From Eubacterium sp. AM49-13BH (GTDB taxonomy: Bacteria > Bacillota > Clostridia > Lachnospirales > Lachnospiraceae), in the NCBI RefSeq assembly GCF_003464165.1, contig NZ_QSEK01000024.1, positions 1-43,732 on the forward strand: a stretch of DNA of 43,732 bases, in the 5' to 3' direction. Under the pieces are notes generated by a model that saw only the letters and a list, made by a program, of their open reading frames with translations, was not told the DNA's origin and did not search any database. The position numbers and the translations under genes are program-made. Position 1 is the stretch's first letter; every line of letters begins with the position of its first letter. This document shows, one piece after another, positions 28,919 through 38,794 of the stretch.

Positions 28919-30025
28919 TCACTCCGTGTAAGCTTTCTCCCCTCTTAGCAGTCTGTCAAGCATATCAGCTAATGGTACCATAGCATTTTTTACTTCTGTA
29001 CTGGTATTAGTCTGTGCTCCTGCCTCAATAAGCATTGATCTGCCTTTCATATGAAGGCAGTAGCGGTATGCATTAATATATATTTTTCTTAACAAACCCG
29101 GATAATATTCTTCTCCTAACAGATACATCTGCAGACTCATTGCAAGATTATCATCCCTGTTGGCATTGTAAAGGTATCCTATATCTCCTTTTGTCTTACT
29201 ATAGCTTATTCCGTTAAACAGCATAACTTTAGACATTGATACACCATTTACTTCCGTTACAAGTCTCGTTGTATCAGGAACTCCATCCCTGTGAAGGTCA
29301 ATTACAACCTCAATTGATGGATTCTCTTCAAGTATTCTTGCAACATTTTCTTCTGCATATGTATACGCTTTACTTCTGTCAAGCTTTCCGTCAACATAAT
29401 CATATACAGTTGTATCATGATATACGTTATAACCATATGTATTAGTAAGTAAATCTGTAAGATAATCGCCTACTCCGATTATTGTTGTAGATGTGTCTCC
29501 TTCTGCAGTATCCGTAAATCCTTCCTGTGAATGTGTGTGAAATATCAGTATCTGCGGAGAATCCACATTTTTCTCCAAAGACAGGTCTTTTGCAAGAAAC
29601 TCATCAGGACGCATTATTTCTGGTGTAAGATTAGTAATTGATGTGACTGTGTAGAATTTCATAAGAAAATCATAATTTCTTAAATCTGATATATTATAGA
29701 CATTTCCCGGTGCACTCTGCTGTGTATCCTGTGAAAGTGCTCCTGCTCCTGCCTCGACAACTCCTTCATCCGTCTGCGTTGCCGGAACTTTATCATCCTG
29801 TGTCATTCCGAAAACATATTCCGAGTCAACCCATACAGAACCTGAATTTTCATCATAGTTATCTTCAAAATATGTTTCTACAGGAAACAACGTTTTTACT
29901 GCATTTTCATAGATTCTGTTCTGAACATAATATATAAGATTAAAACTATAATTCATCATAATCACCATGAGTATTAAGCCTGTGAATATAAACATATACA
30001 CAGGCCTGTACTTCCTATCACCCAT
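28919..30025 (-). CDS. spoIIP: Stage II sporulation protein P
   Basis: Peptidoglycan amidase/endopeptidase that, with SpoIID and SpoIIM, thins the septal wall for forespore engulfment. The 368-aa protein has one N-terminal membrane helix (about 10-34), a low-complexity stalk and the catalytic domain with H163/H165/E168 in IFHTHSQEGF and a second motif VVIDLHRDGVP. AAGGAGG is 4 nt before the ATG. It follows gpr, the conserved order in sporulating Firmicutes. Unlike gpr, its frame is intact. Confidence 0.95.
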   Translation of the reverse strand: MGDRKYRPVYMFIFTGLILMVIMMNYSFNLIYYVQNRIYENAVKTLFPVETYFEDNYDENSGSVWVDSEYVFGMTQDDKVPATQTDEGVVEAGAGALSQDTQQSAPGNVYNISDLRNYDFLMKFYTVTSITNLTPEIMRPDEFLAKDLSLEKNVDSPQILIFHTHSQEGFTDTAEGDTSTTIIGVGDYLTDLLTNTYGYNVYHDTTVYDYVDGKLDRSKAYTYAEENVARILEENPSIEVVIDLHRDGVPDTTRLVTEVNGVSMSKVMLFNGISYSKTKGDIGYLYNANRDDNLAMSLQMYLLGEEYYPGLLRKIYINAYRYCLHMKGRSMLIEAGAQTNTSTEVKNAMVPLADMLDRLLRGEKAYTE

Positions 30026-30066
30026 ACAGCCTCCTTGTTTTGCGTTACCATTATATTGTATTCATG

Positions 30067-30880
30067 TCATCCATGAATATGAACGCCAACACGGTTAATT
30101 GCTTTGGATATTATAATACTTATATTCCTGATGTCCGAATCAATGTCCTCGGGGTTACATACATTTTACCTGCCCCCTGAATAATACCTTCCGCATCTAT
30201 AACAGTCGGAACGCCAATTGCAAGCACCGGTACACCAATATTATCCTTAGTTATTCCTATTCTGTGATTACCAACACCTGAGCCGGGATTAATTCCCTGG
30301 TCAGAAAGCTGTATTGTACTATTTAATCTGTTCACGCTTCTTGCTGCAAGCGCATCTATCGCAATGCATACATCTGGCTTTATCTGGCTTACAACACCTT
30401 TAATAATTCCAGCTGTTTCAATTCCAGTCTGTGCCATAACTCCCGGACTAAGCGTGCATACTCCGGTATCCCCGCCCTCTCTTATATTAATATAAATGTT
30501 ATCTACAACCTCAGGGCCTAATGAATCCGATGTTATATTTCTGTTGCCAAGTCCTATAACAAGGATTCTCTCTGGTTTTACATTCTTATTCATCCGTTTT
30601 AAAAGCTTGAATATATATCCTGCAAGTGTAGATATAACCTCTTTGGCATAGTCCTCGTCACCGCCTGTAATCTCATCTGCTTCTATTGTAAGATACGTTC
30701 CCTTAGGTCTTCCTATTGCGCTTCGCCCAAATGATTTGTTACCTGTAGTTCTGTGACTTTAACACCCATTCTTGATTTCTTACTTTCCCTTAATCTGATG
30801 CCTTTTAGTCTTCCACTACCATTCATAGCCTCTTCATTAGCTTCGACTGCAAGGTCAGTTCTCACCACGATATTATCCAT
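30067..30880 (-). CDS. gpr: Germination protease GPR, frame broken twice
   Basis: Aspartic-type protease that degrades small acid-soluble spore proteins at germination. The start at 30880 (MDNIVVRTDLAVEANEE) gives the standard autoprocessing region. A missing base near 30749-30752 separates it from SFGRSAIGRPKGTYLTIEAD and the core (GLGNRNITSDSLGP and AIDALAARSVNRL with the proposed catalytic Asp residues; GVPTVIDAEGI). A second missing base near 30147-30150 restores the C-terminus (TPKDIDSDIRNISIIISKAINR...) to a TGA at 30067. The repaired protein is about 271 aa, shorter than Bacillus GPR. It is divergent from rpsT and upstream of spoIIP, as expected. A GAGG motif lies 11 nt before the start. 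Confidence 0.92.
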
Positions 30881-30949
30881 TTTTCATATCACCTCACAAC
30901 ATATTGTGTAGAAAAATCAAATTTTTATACTAAAATCTTCATTTGGTTC

Positions 30950-30978
30950 TTGACATATAGATTTTTCTACTATAAAAT
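30950..30978 (+). promoter_or_regulatory. Promoter of rpsT
   Basis: Plus strand: consensus -35 TTGACA (30950-30955), 17-nt spacer, -10 TAAAAT (30973-30978). It leaves a leader of about 80 nt before the TTG start of rpsT. Confidence 0.75.
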
Positions 30979-31066
30979 GTGTGAGTATGTTTACATTAGA
31001 TCGTCCGTGTCCGGCTTTAATGCGAAACAGATATTATTATTGAATTATGATTTGGAGGTGTACGGA

Positions 31067-31330
31067 TTGGCTAACATTAAATCTGCTAAGAAGAGAGTAA
31101 TTACAAGTCAGGTAAGAGCTGAAAGAAATAAGGCGATTAAGTCTAGAGTTAAGACTTATATCAAAAAGGTAGAGGCTGCTGTTGCTGCTGGTGACAAGGC
31201 TGCTGCTAACGAAGCTCTCCCTGTTGCTATAGCTGAGATCGAGAAAGCTGCTTCTAAGGGAATCTTCCACAAGAACGCTGCTGCAAGAAAAGTATCTCAC
31301 ATTACTAAAGCTGTTAACGCAATGGCTTAA
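31067..31330 (+). CDS. rpsT: 30S ribosomal protein S20
   Basis: Small-subunit protein binding 16S rRNA. From the TTG at 31067 the product is 87 aa (ANIKSAKKRVITSQVRAERN after the initiator), very Ala/Lys-rich, ending in KGIFHKNAAARKVSHITKAV, all typical of S20. GGAGG stands 8 nt before the TTG; the frame is open 39 codons further upstream, but those codons cover the promoter and leader. A TTG start also occurs in E. coli rpsT, where it takes part in feedback control. It is convergent with holA and divergent from gpr. Confidence 0.97.
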   Translation: MANIKSAKKRVITSQVRAERNKAIKSRVKTYIKKVEAAVAAGDKAAANEALPVAIAEIEKAASKGIFHKNAAARKVSHITKAVNAMA

Positions 31331-31348
31331 TAAGAATTTTAATTATTT

Positions 31349-31393
31349 AAAGAACCCGGTGCTGACACCCACTCGCACCGGGTTCTTTTTTAT
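31349..31393. terminator. Terminator of rpsT, shared with holA
   Basis: A 12-bp stem AGAACCCGGTGC / GCACCGGGTTCT (31351-31362, 31375-31386) is followed by a T-run on the plus strand; the minus side has only a short T stretch. Confidence 0.88.
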
Positions 31394-32364
31394 TTACTGT
31401 ATTTAATTATAATAAGCTCTACTCCCAGCCTGTCATTAAGCCTTCCCTGCTTAACTGCTTCTTCCGTTCTCGCACATTCATTCAATGCATCAAGAAGTGT
31501 ACTCATCTCGAAATATTTTGCCTGTGCCTGATATTTACCGGCAACAAATGGTGCAGCTCCTATCCTTGAGGCAATCTCTTTCCCTGAAACTCCCCTTGAC
31601 ATAAGGTCTTTCACCTGCAATATTCCGTTAAACTGTCTGACTATAAGATATAGTATTCTCATCGGAGGTTCTTTCAATTCCAATAAATCATAATATAAAT
31701 CAAGTGCCTGCTGCTGTTTCTTGTTGGCAATCGCACTTATCATGTCAAATATATGGCTTGTCGTCTGTGTGGCACACACTTTCTCAACGTCTTCCACTGT
31801 AACAACTTCCCTTCCCTGACAGTAACTTGCAAGCTTCTCAGTCTCCTGCTTTATATAATCCATACCTGCACCTGTCTTATCAAGAATCAGGTCACATGCA
31901 TCACGACTTATTCTTAAACTATCTTTAGCCAGAAGTCCCGCAATCCATTTTTCAAGAGTAGCAGTTGTCTGTGGCTTCATCTCACATACATATCCTACGG
32001 CGTCTATTGCCTTATACACCTTATTACGCTTGTCAACCTCTTTCTCAACCATAACAATAATAAGGTAGTCAGGGATATGCTTAATATAATCAGCCAGTTC
32101 TTCATTAGAACTCTTTAAAAATCCTGTATTCTCCATTACAACAAGTCTCTTCTGGGCAAAGAAAGGCATTGTTTCACATACATCAATTATATCCTTAACA
32201 CTGGCATTATCTGAATCATAATATGAATAATTCATAGTATCATCACCAACTATGGCATTCTTCAATCTGTCTCTGTATTGCTTCTTAAGATACTCTTCCT
32301 CTCCATACAGAAGATACACGCTCTTAAATTCACCCTTCTTAATATCATCACTTATGACCTTCAA
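31390..32364 (-). CDS. holA: DNA polymerase III subunit delta
   Basis: Delta opens the beta clamp within the clamp loader. The 324-aa protein begins with a P-loop-like region typical of delta (SVYLLYGEEEYLKKQYRDRL), continues with the AAA+ body (LVVMENTGFLK, YLIIVMVEKEVDKRNKVYKAI) and ends with the helical collar (RILYLIVRQFNGILQVKDL and LDALNECARTEEAVKQGRL). The start is a TTG at 32364, chosen because GGAGG lies 8 nt upstream and no ATG fits. It follows comEC, the common Firmicute order, and faces rpsT. Confidence 0.93.
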   Translation of the reverse strand: MKVISDDIKKGEFKSVYLLYGEEEYLKKQYRDRLKNAIVGDDTMNYSYYDSDNASVKDIIDVCETMPFFAQKRLVVMENTGFLKSSNEELADYIKHIPDYLIIVMVEKEVDKRNKVYKAIDAVGYVCEMKPQTTATLEKWIAGLLAKDSLRISRDACDLILDKTGAGMDYIKQETEKLASYCQGREVVTVEDVEKVCATQTTSHIFDMISAIANKKQQQALDLYYDLLELKEPPMRILYLIVRQFNGILQVKDLMSRGVSGKEIASRIGAAPFVAGKYQAQAKYFEMSTLLDALNECARTEEAVKQGRLNDRLGVELIIIKYSK

Positions 32365-32467
32365 ACCTGCTGCCTCCGTTTCTAATCTTTAATAATAGTA
32401 TCAGATATGTACCAGTGGTTCAAGTTGAAAAATATTTCCTCACAATCTGTTCCGCATCTTCTCGGTT

Positions 32468-34882
32468 CTATCCTTTCAATTTTTTAAACATCTCAATTTT
32501 ATACGAGCCCTCCCTGACACGCACCGCAATCTCTCCACTTTCGTCCGTCCTATACACCTTTGCTTTAATCCCCGACAATCTCTTTAAAGTTTCTGTATGA
32601 GGATGTCCATATGAATTACCGGCCCCACAAGATATCAATGCAGTTTCAGGCTTTATATAACTTAAAAATTCTTCCGAACTCGCCCCCTTACTTCCATGAT
32701 GTCCGACTTTCAATATATTAACTGACACAAGCCGTGCTGATGTGTCAGCATCTCCTGCTATCCTATTGACATCCTCAACAATGCACTTTTCTGCCTTCTT
32801 TTCCGCATCACCTGTCATAAGCATAGAAAAATCTCCATATTCTACAAGATATACAGCAGAATAATCATTAGCTGACTCGTAATCGTAACCATCGCATGGG
32901 TGCATACACTTAACCGAAAATTCTCCCGATTTAATACAATCACCTGCAACAGCATAAACAACATTAATCCCAGCAGCTTTCAATGTCTTCTCTAACTTCG
33001 ACATATCATCATCAACCTGCTTCTTTACTGCCATAGTCCGCCTGATTTCCGGCAGCACAACAGTTCCAATCTCAAATGTATTGTCTCGCATTTCAATAAG
33101 TTCATATATTCCATTGATATGATCTTTATCAGGATGACTGACAAATACATAATCAAGCTTTCTTACCCCACAATGCTTTAGATAACTGTATATAGTATAT
33201 CTACCAACATTCTTCTTTGTCGTGCTTCCTCCATCAAATAAAACATTCAGACCATCCTTAGTATGCACAGCAATAGAATCCCCCTGTCCCACATCAAGCA
33301 TGGCTGCCTTCATATCTGCATTGATATCATAATGAAGTCCTGTCATAACCAGCATAAGAAGACCCAGACATATAGTATCTGCTCTTTTATTCTTTAATAA
33401 AACATGCACCAGCACCCAGACTATAAGAACCATGAAATATAACACAATTCTTGAATTATCCGGTGCTCCCGTAACTATTACAGCATATTTAAAATGTGAT
33501 GAAATTTTACAAAGCACATTATAGAAATCAAGTATATACCCACCAGCACCTGCAAAAAAGCATGCAGCACCAATTGAAAACATTCCTGTAATCCCTGTAA
33601 ATATTCCGCTCATCATTATAACGGACATAAGCGGAATCACAATTATATTAAGAAACAGACTTATTACAGGCACCTGACCAGATATAACAAGCATAACAGG
33701 CAGTGTTGTTATTGTAATGCTAATTCCTGTTATAATTGAATCCGCTAACCCGAACACAATCATTTGCTTGAATGTAATATGCTTTTTATCTGGACGTTTT
33801 ACATATATTAATATTGATTTATCATCAGAAAGCAGCGGTTTAACAAATATAATTCCTGACATAGCAAGAAATGACAGCCAGAAAGCTGAATTAACAATAT
33901 TATACGGATTAATCCAGAGAAGAATAACAGTTGCAATGCCTAGTGTATTTGCTCCATCACTCGTTCTTCCAAGCACATCAGCAAGCATATATACAAGAAT
34001 CATTATCACTGCCCGGCTTGCAGATGCACTGTATCCTGTCATACACAGATATGACAGGATAAGAAATGTACTGATACATGCCGATACTATTCTTCCTGTC
34101 TTTCTTTTCAGAAAATCATATATACACATTCCTACAAGTGAAACATGAAGTGCACTTATAGCCAGAATATGTGATATTCCATTCTTCTGGTAAAGCATTT
34201 TCACATCATCATCAAGCCCTGATCTGTCTCCAAGCACAATTGACTGCATAATTCCGGCATTATGCGAAGAATACACTTTTTTATATATATTTTTTACAGA
34301 CTCAGACAATCTGTATACATAAGAAAGATACGTGTTGTCCCTTTTTACTTCTATTACCTCAATCACATCTGCACAATATATGAATCCCTGTGATGTATAA
34401 TATTTTCTCGAATTAAACTGCCCCTCATTGGTAGGCATACTGTAGTCTTTCAGGCTGACCTTAAGATTTGCATAATCGCCAGCAACGAAAGAATCTTCTT
34501 TAGAGTATATATTTATGCCACATTTTAACCGGGTTCCACATGAATCCAGAGTTATTCGTGCATTCCTTATCTGGATTGTATATGAGTTGTCTCCACGCAT
34601 AATGCCCGTTACATAACCTTTAACATCTGCAGTATACAACTTTTCAGACAGGTTTCCCTGAAACTGCAGCTTATCTGTATAATCTTTAGTTCTTAGACAC
34701 ATAACTGGAAACATCATAATAAAAAGCACATAAAATATGGGGATTCCTGTGTGCTTAAGATATATGAGAAATCCGGCAGCCACCAGAATCCCCACTATAA
34801 TCACGATATATGCAGAAGCATATGCAGAAAAATATACAGCAGCAACGCTTAGAACTGCTGCCACTAAAAATGGCCTTCTCAA
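32468..34882 (-). CDS. comEC: DNA internalization channel ComEC/Rec2
   Basis: Membrane channel for single-stranded DNA uptake during transformation. The 804-aa protein has an N-terminal OB-like extracellular domain after the first helices (about 70-190), the Competence domain of multiple helices (about 200-500; GISHILAISALHVSLVGM is the family signature), and a C-terminal metallo-beta-lactamase-like domain (MLDVGQGDSIAV, SHPDKDHINGI, KVGHHGSKGASSEEF). The start is a TTG at 34882 with AAAGGA 5 nt upstream. It is full length and intact, 34 nt after the GerMN lipoprotein gene. Confidence 0.95.
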   Translation of the reverse strand: MRRPFLVAAVLSVAAVYFSAYASAYIVIIVGILVAAGFLIYLKHTGIPIFYVLFIMMFPVMCLRTKDYTDKLQFQGNLSEKLYTADVKGYVTGIMRGDNSYTIQIRNARITLDSCGTRLKCGINIYSKEDSFVAGDYANLKVSLKDYSMPTNEGQFNSRKYYTSQGFIYCADVIEVIEVKRDNTYLSYVYRLSESVKNIYKKVYSSHNAGIMQSIVLGDRSGLDDDVKMLYQKNGISHILAISALHVSLVGMCIYDFLKRKTGRIVSACISTFLILSYLCMTGYSASASRAVIMILVYMLADVLGRTSDGANTLGIATVILLWINPYNIVNSAFWLSFLAMSGIIFVKPLLSDDKSILIYVKRPDKKHITFKQMIVFGLADSIITGISITITTLPVMLVISGQVPVISLFLNIIVIPLMSVIMMSGIFTGITGMFSIGAACFFAGAGGYILDFYNVLCKISSHFKYAVIVTGAPDNSRIVLYFMVLIVWVLVHVLLKNKRADTICLGLLMLVMTGLHYDINADMKAAMLDVGQGDSIAVHTKDGLNVLFDGGSTTKKNVGRYTIYSYLKHCGVRKLDYVFVSHPDKDHINGIYELIEMRDNTFEIGTVVLPEIRRTMAVKKQVDDDMSKLEKTLKAAGINVVYAVAGDCIKSGEFSVKCMHPCDGYDYESANDYSAVYLVEYGDFSMLMTGDAEKKAEKCIVEDVNRIAGDADTSARLVSVNILKVGHHGSKGASSEEFLSYIKPETALISCGAGNSYGHPHTETLKRLSGIKAKVYRTDESGEIAVRVREGSYKIEMFKKLKG

Positions 34883-34916
34883 TAAAATCCTTTCCAGAAA
34901 CGACCACCATAATCAA

Positions 34917-35861
34917 CTAATTATCAGTTACATCTTTATTAATAAGTTCATTATTCATATAAAATACTGTATCAAGACTTATAACATCTCTGTACATCAG
35001 ATTAGAATTGCCTTTTACCATAATCTTTACACCGTCAATACCATCAAGTCCGGCAAGTGAATTAACAACCGAATATATTGCAATATTACTCCTGGCATTA
35101 ACCATATCATTCACGAATTCCTGACTGAAATTAACGTAACATATTTTGTCTACAACTGATATGCTGAGAAGCTTGGTGCTTGATGGTATACTCTGATAAC
35201 ATCCTGCTTCACTTGTTCCTTTGATAAGCTGTTCTACAACAACCTTCTCTACAGATACATTCTTGTTATAACAGATTCTCTGACTGTTCTTTACAAGAGC
35301 ATCACCAGATTTATTAGCGAAATACAGATTAATTGTTTTCCACTTCACATCTGCAATATCCCCTTCCTGTGTATCAACGAAATCATCTGCACTCATATTT
35401 CCTATGATTGTTCCATCTTCATACACAGCATCCTTACCATCAACATAAAATCTTACATACAGAACATCACTTATCTGTGACAATTCTTTTACAACTGCTG
35501 CCCTGTAAAGTACTTCAGTACTTGGTTTCATTCCATAATAAGAGCTGTCATAATAGACATCTGCATATATTCCATTAATTTCAACCGCCGGCTGCGATAC
35601 ATACACTGGCTTAATTATGCTTGTATGCCTGCCTTTTGCCACATTCATTTTTTCAATAAGTTCATTTGCAACAGAAACAGCATCCTGACTTTCAATGTAC
35701 ACCCTGCCTTCAGTTAGTGATGTTCCATCTTCATTAAGATAATATACAGAATATGCAGTTCCTTCCTTCTGCGAAGAACATGAAACAGTTATAAATGTGA
35801 CTAAAATAACAATTATAACGAATGTTAATTTCATAATAGCTTTCCTTATATGTCCCATCAT
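34917..35861 (-). CDS. GerMN-domain lipoprotein
   Basis: The N-terminus is a lipoprotein signal (hydrophobic VIIVILVTFITVSC with the lipidated Cys near 28). The rest consists of two GerMN-like domains (about 35-165 and 170-300), the second with LYFANKSGDAL, VVVEQLIKGTSEAG and YVNFSQEFVNDM. GerM proteins act in sporulation and germination in Bacillus; the domain also occurs in other envelope lipoproteins, so the role here is open. AAGGAGG stands 5 nt before the ATG. It lies between the sensor kinase and comEC in a tight cluster. Confidence 0.85.
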   Translation of the reverse strand: MMGHIRKAIMKLTFVIIVILVTFITVSCSSQKEGTAYSVYYLNEDGTSLTEGRVYIESQDAVSVANELIEKMNVAKGRHTSIIKPVYVSQPAVEINGIYADVYYDSSYYGMKPSTEVLYRAAVVKELSQISDVLYVRFYVDGKDAVYEDGTIIGNMSADDFVDTQEGDIADVKWKTINLYFANKSGDALVKNSQRICYNKNVSVEKVVVEQLIKGTSEAGCYQSIPSSTKLLSISVVDKICYVNFSQEFVNDMVNARSNIAIYSVVNSLAGLDGIDGVKIMVKGNSNLMYRDVISLDTVFYMNNELINKDVTDN

Positions 35862-35930
35862 AACTGCCTCCTTTTTATCTTGTAATTCTTAACGGCTTAT
35901 AATTATTCCACCGGCATACTTCTGTCTGCA

Positions 35931-37418
35931 TTACTGCTGGCTGTCAACATAATTAAGCGGTATTCTCATTGTAAATGTTGTTCCGATATTCTCTTCACTG
36001 TGAACCTTTATTGTACCATGATGCATGAGAATAATGTTCTTCACGATTGCAAGTCCAAGTCCTGTTCCGCCTGTTTCACGGGATCTTGCCTTGTCAACCC
36101 TGTAAAATCTCTCAAAAATCTTATTAATGCTTTCTTCTGGTATTCCTATTCCTGAATCTTCAACTCTTATATAGAAATATTGATAGTCTGCATTAAGTGA
36201 AACATGTACCCATCCATCTTCCACATTGTATTTGATAGAATTCTCAACAAGGTTGGATATAACCTGTGTCATCTTGACTTCATCAATCTGTGCAACAACA
36301 GGTCTGAAACTTTCAAAAAGCAGTTCAATATTCTTTTTCTGTGCCAATGGCTTAAGCCTCTTGAGTGTCATCTCAAGCAGCTCGTTCATATTAACAGATG
36401 AAATATTAAGTATTGCTGCTGACTTGTCCATTCTTACAAGTGTAAGAAGATCTTCAATAATCTTACTTTCCCTGTCAATCTCACTTACAATATCCTGCAT
36501 AAATTCCTGATACACCTCTAAAGGAACATTCTCCTGAGTATTAAGTGACTCTGCAAGCACTTTGATTGACGTAATAGGAGTCTTTAATTCATGTGACACA
36601 TTAGATACAAATTCTGCTCTGGACTGATCTGTCTCATTAGCCCTGTCCATAATGTTATTAAAATCATCAGCTATCTCACGTATCTCTGTATAACCTTTAA
36701 CAGGAATCCGCTCATCAGTGTGTCCTGCACTTACATTAGAAACAATATCAAGCACACGCTTTACCGGTCTGTTAAGTAAATATATCCCTATAATAAGTAC
36801 TACCAGGCATATTGTTATGATAACGACTTTGATATTATTATTCTGTCCGTTAACATCATGAAACATTGCATCAATCTCTGTATAATCAAGATCTGCAATA
36901 AGAACAGCTATAAATGTGCCTGAATCATTGTATACAGGAACTGCAGCCTGTATATTGCCGGTTTTCTTGTCATATCCTGAACTGTTCTTATGATTACTGA
37001 ATATATCGAATACTCTTGAATTAAGAATTGTCTTATTCGTATCAATCGCATAAGTATCAACACTGATAACATAATTAAGATCAACCACTCTTATTCTTAT
37101 CTGGTTAAGTGCTGAATAACTGCTGAGTCTGCTGTTCATATTATTATTCTCAGCAGCATCAAGGCTCTCATAATTAGAATACTCTGCTGCAATAAGAACA
37201 GCTTCATTCTGTATTATAGCTGTCTGTCTTGTAATTACAGACTCCTTGTATATATATTCAAATCCTTCAAATGTACTGATTACGGCCGCCGCAATTATAA
37301 CTGCAGCAACCGCAAACTGTCTTGTTGAATATTTATTAATGAACCTAAAAAAAGACTCAAATCCCCTGTCAAAAAAGATTCTTCTATGGTCATTTCTTTT
37401 CTTATTTTTATTAAACAT
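35931..37418 (-). CDS. Sensor histidine kinase
   Basis: A 495-aa membrane kinase: helix 1 (about 35-52), an extracytoplasmic sensing domain of about 145 residues, helix 2 (about 197-214), HAMP (to about 265), a dimerisation domain with phospho-acceptor H276 in FVSNVSHELKTP, and a HATPase_c domain with N box NLVENSIKYN, G1 VEDSGIGIP, F box ERFYRVDKARS and G2 GGTGLGLAIV. It overlaps the response-regulator stop by 8 nt, so the two are translationally coupled. The signal is unknown; HK architecture is of the WalK/PhoR type. Confidence 0.95.
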   Translation of the reverse strand: MFNKNKKRNDHRRIFFDRGFESFFRFINKYSTRQFAVAAVIIAAAVISTFEGFEYIYKESVITRQTAIIQNEAVLIAAEYSNYESLDAAENNNMNSRLSSYSALNQIRIRVVDLNYVISVDTYAIDTNKTILNSRVFDIFSNHKNSSGYDKKTGNIQAAVPVYNDSGTFIAVLIADLDYTEIDAMFHDVNGQNNNIKVVIITICLVVLIIGIYLLNRPVKRVLDIVSNVSAGHTDERIPVKGYTEIREIADDFNNIMDRANETDQSRAEFVSNVSHELKTPITSIKVLAESLNTQENVPLEVYQEFMQDIVSEIDRESKIIEDLLTLVRMDKSAAILNISSVNMNELLEMTLKRLKPLAQKKNIELLFESFRPVVAQIDEVKMTQVISNLVENSIKYNVEDGWVHVSLNADYQYFYIRVEDSGIGIPEESINKIFERFYRVDKARSRETGGTGLGLAIVKNIILMHHGTIKVHSEENIGTTFTMRIPLNYVDSQQ

Positions 37419-38100
37419 TAAAATAGTAACCTACTCCCCACTTAGTGTGAACATACTTTGGTTCACTTGGATTATCTTCAATCTTCTCACGAAGTCTTCT
37501 CATATGGACATCCACTGTTCTGCCATCGCCTGAATAATCCTGTCCCCAAACAGCTTTAAGAAGGTTATCCCTGCTGTATACCTTGCCAGGATTAACTGCC
37601 AACAGTTCAAGAAGGTCAAACTCCTTGGCTGTAAGATTAATCGGTCTTCCCGCAATATAAAGATTACGGCTGTCGCAGTCTATCTTCATATCACCTGCAT
37701 TAATTATATTACTCTTTGCAACCTTCTTTTCTGTAACTGAATTTCTTCTTAAGATTGCTTTCATTCTCGCTTTAACCTCAAGAATGTTAAATGGCTTGGT
37801 AATATAATCATCTGCACCATACTCAAGTCCAAGTATTTTATCCATATCATCACCTTTGGCTGTAAGCATAATAATAGGAACGTCTGAAAATTCTCTTATC
37901 TGCTGGCATACTGACAATCCATCAAGCTTAGGAAGCATTATATCAAGAAGGATTATGTCATATTCATTGTTCTTAGCATATTCAAGGGCTTCCTCTCCGT
38001 CATAAGCACAGTCTACAACACTGTAATCCTGCATAAGACTGAACTTAAGTCCCTTAACAATCATTTTCTCATCATCAACAACCAAAACTCTGCCTGCCAT
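37411..38100 (-). CDS. OmpR/PhoB-family response regulator
   Basis: A 229-aa regulator: receiver domain with acidic D9/D10, phospho-acceptor D53 (LLDIMLPKLDG), T80 and K102 (ITKPFN), then a winged-helix DNA-binding domain (about 130-228; LTAKEFDLLELLAVNPGKVYSR, GDGRTVDVHMRRLREKIE). It precedes its kinase with an 8-nt overlap, and starts 36 nt after comEA, so it belongs to the same transcript. Target genes cannot be read from the window. Confidence 0.96.
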   Translation of the reverse strand: MAGRVLVVDDEKMIVKGLKFSLMQDYSVVDCAYDGEEALEYAKNNEYDIILLDIMLPKLDGLSVCQQIREFSDVPIIMLTAKGDDMDKILGLEYGADDYITKPFNILEVKARMKAILRRNSVTEKKVAKSNIINAGDMKIDCDSRNLYIAGRPINLTAKEFDLLELLAVNPGKVYSRDNLLKAVWGQDYSGDGRTVDVHMRRLREKIEDNPSEPKYVHTKWGVGYYFNV

Positions 38101-38136
38101 AATCCACTCCTTTTACTTTTCACCAATATGCCTTCA

Positions 38137-38742
38137 TCATACGCATATGTAATTCCTTATCTTGTTAAATGCAGCTTCCTTAATTCCAGATACTTTCATA
38201 ATATCTTCTATGGTCTGAAATCTGCCATTATCTGTCCTGTAACTTACTATATCTGCTGCCCTTGAACTTCCTATCCCCGGAAGCGTCATCAGTTCCTCAG
38301 CCGTTGCCTTATTAATATTAATAAGCCCCTTTGTCTCTTCTTCCATAACAGGTATATCTTCACCATATGATGGTATATATATACGTTCCCCATCATTAAC
38401 CGGTTCTGCCAGATTTACTAAAGACATATCAGCAGAATCATCAGCCCCTCCCGCCAGTTCAACTGCCTCATATAATCTCATGCCGCTTTGACACTTAACA
38501 ACCCCTGGTGAATTAACATGTCCGCATATATACACATATATGTCACTGACTAATGTTTCATAATCAGTACCACTCACTTCTTCTGTACCTTTTAAGACAC
38601 CCTTATCTGCAAATGTGTCATCAGACGCAGACATATTCTTTCTTCCAGCCAGATATATAACACCTGCTATCATTATAAAAACTGCACATATTGTGTATTG
38701 TACAGCTTTTTTGTGTTTCTTATATAATTGCTTGTAATCCAT
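38137..38742 (-). CDS. comEA: ComEA-like DNA-binding protein
   Basis: DNA receptor of the competence machinery. The 201-aa protein has one N-terminal membrane helix (about 14-34), a SLBB domain (YVYICGHVNSPGVVKCQSGMRLYEAVELAGG) and a C-terminal double helix-hairpin-helix (ININKATAEELMTLPGIGSSRAADIVSYR). I chose the ATG at 38742 because AAGGAG stands 7 nt upstream; an ATG two codons earlier is too close to it. It heads the cluster comEA, response regulator, kinase, GerMN lipoprotein, comEC, holA. A hairpin can cover its ribosome binding site. Confidence 0.92.
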   Translation of the reverse strand: MDYKQLYKKHKKAVQYTICAVFIMIAGVIYLAGRKNMSASDDTFADKGVLKGTEEVSGTDYETLVSDIYVYICGHVNSPGVVKCQSGMRLYEAVELAGGADDSADMSLVNLAEPVNDGERIYIPSYGEDIPVMEEETKGLININKATAEELMTLPGIGSSRAADIVSYRTDNGRFQTIEDIMKVSGIKEAAFNKIRNYICV

Positions 38743-38794
38743 GTACACTCTCCTTAAGTATTACCCTAAGGAAATCCCTTTTGCGTACCTTTCT

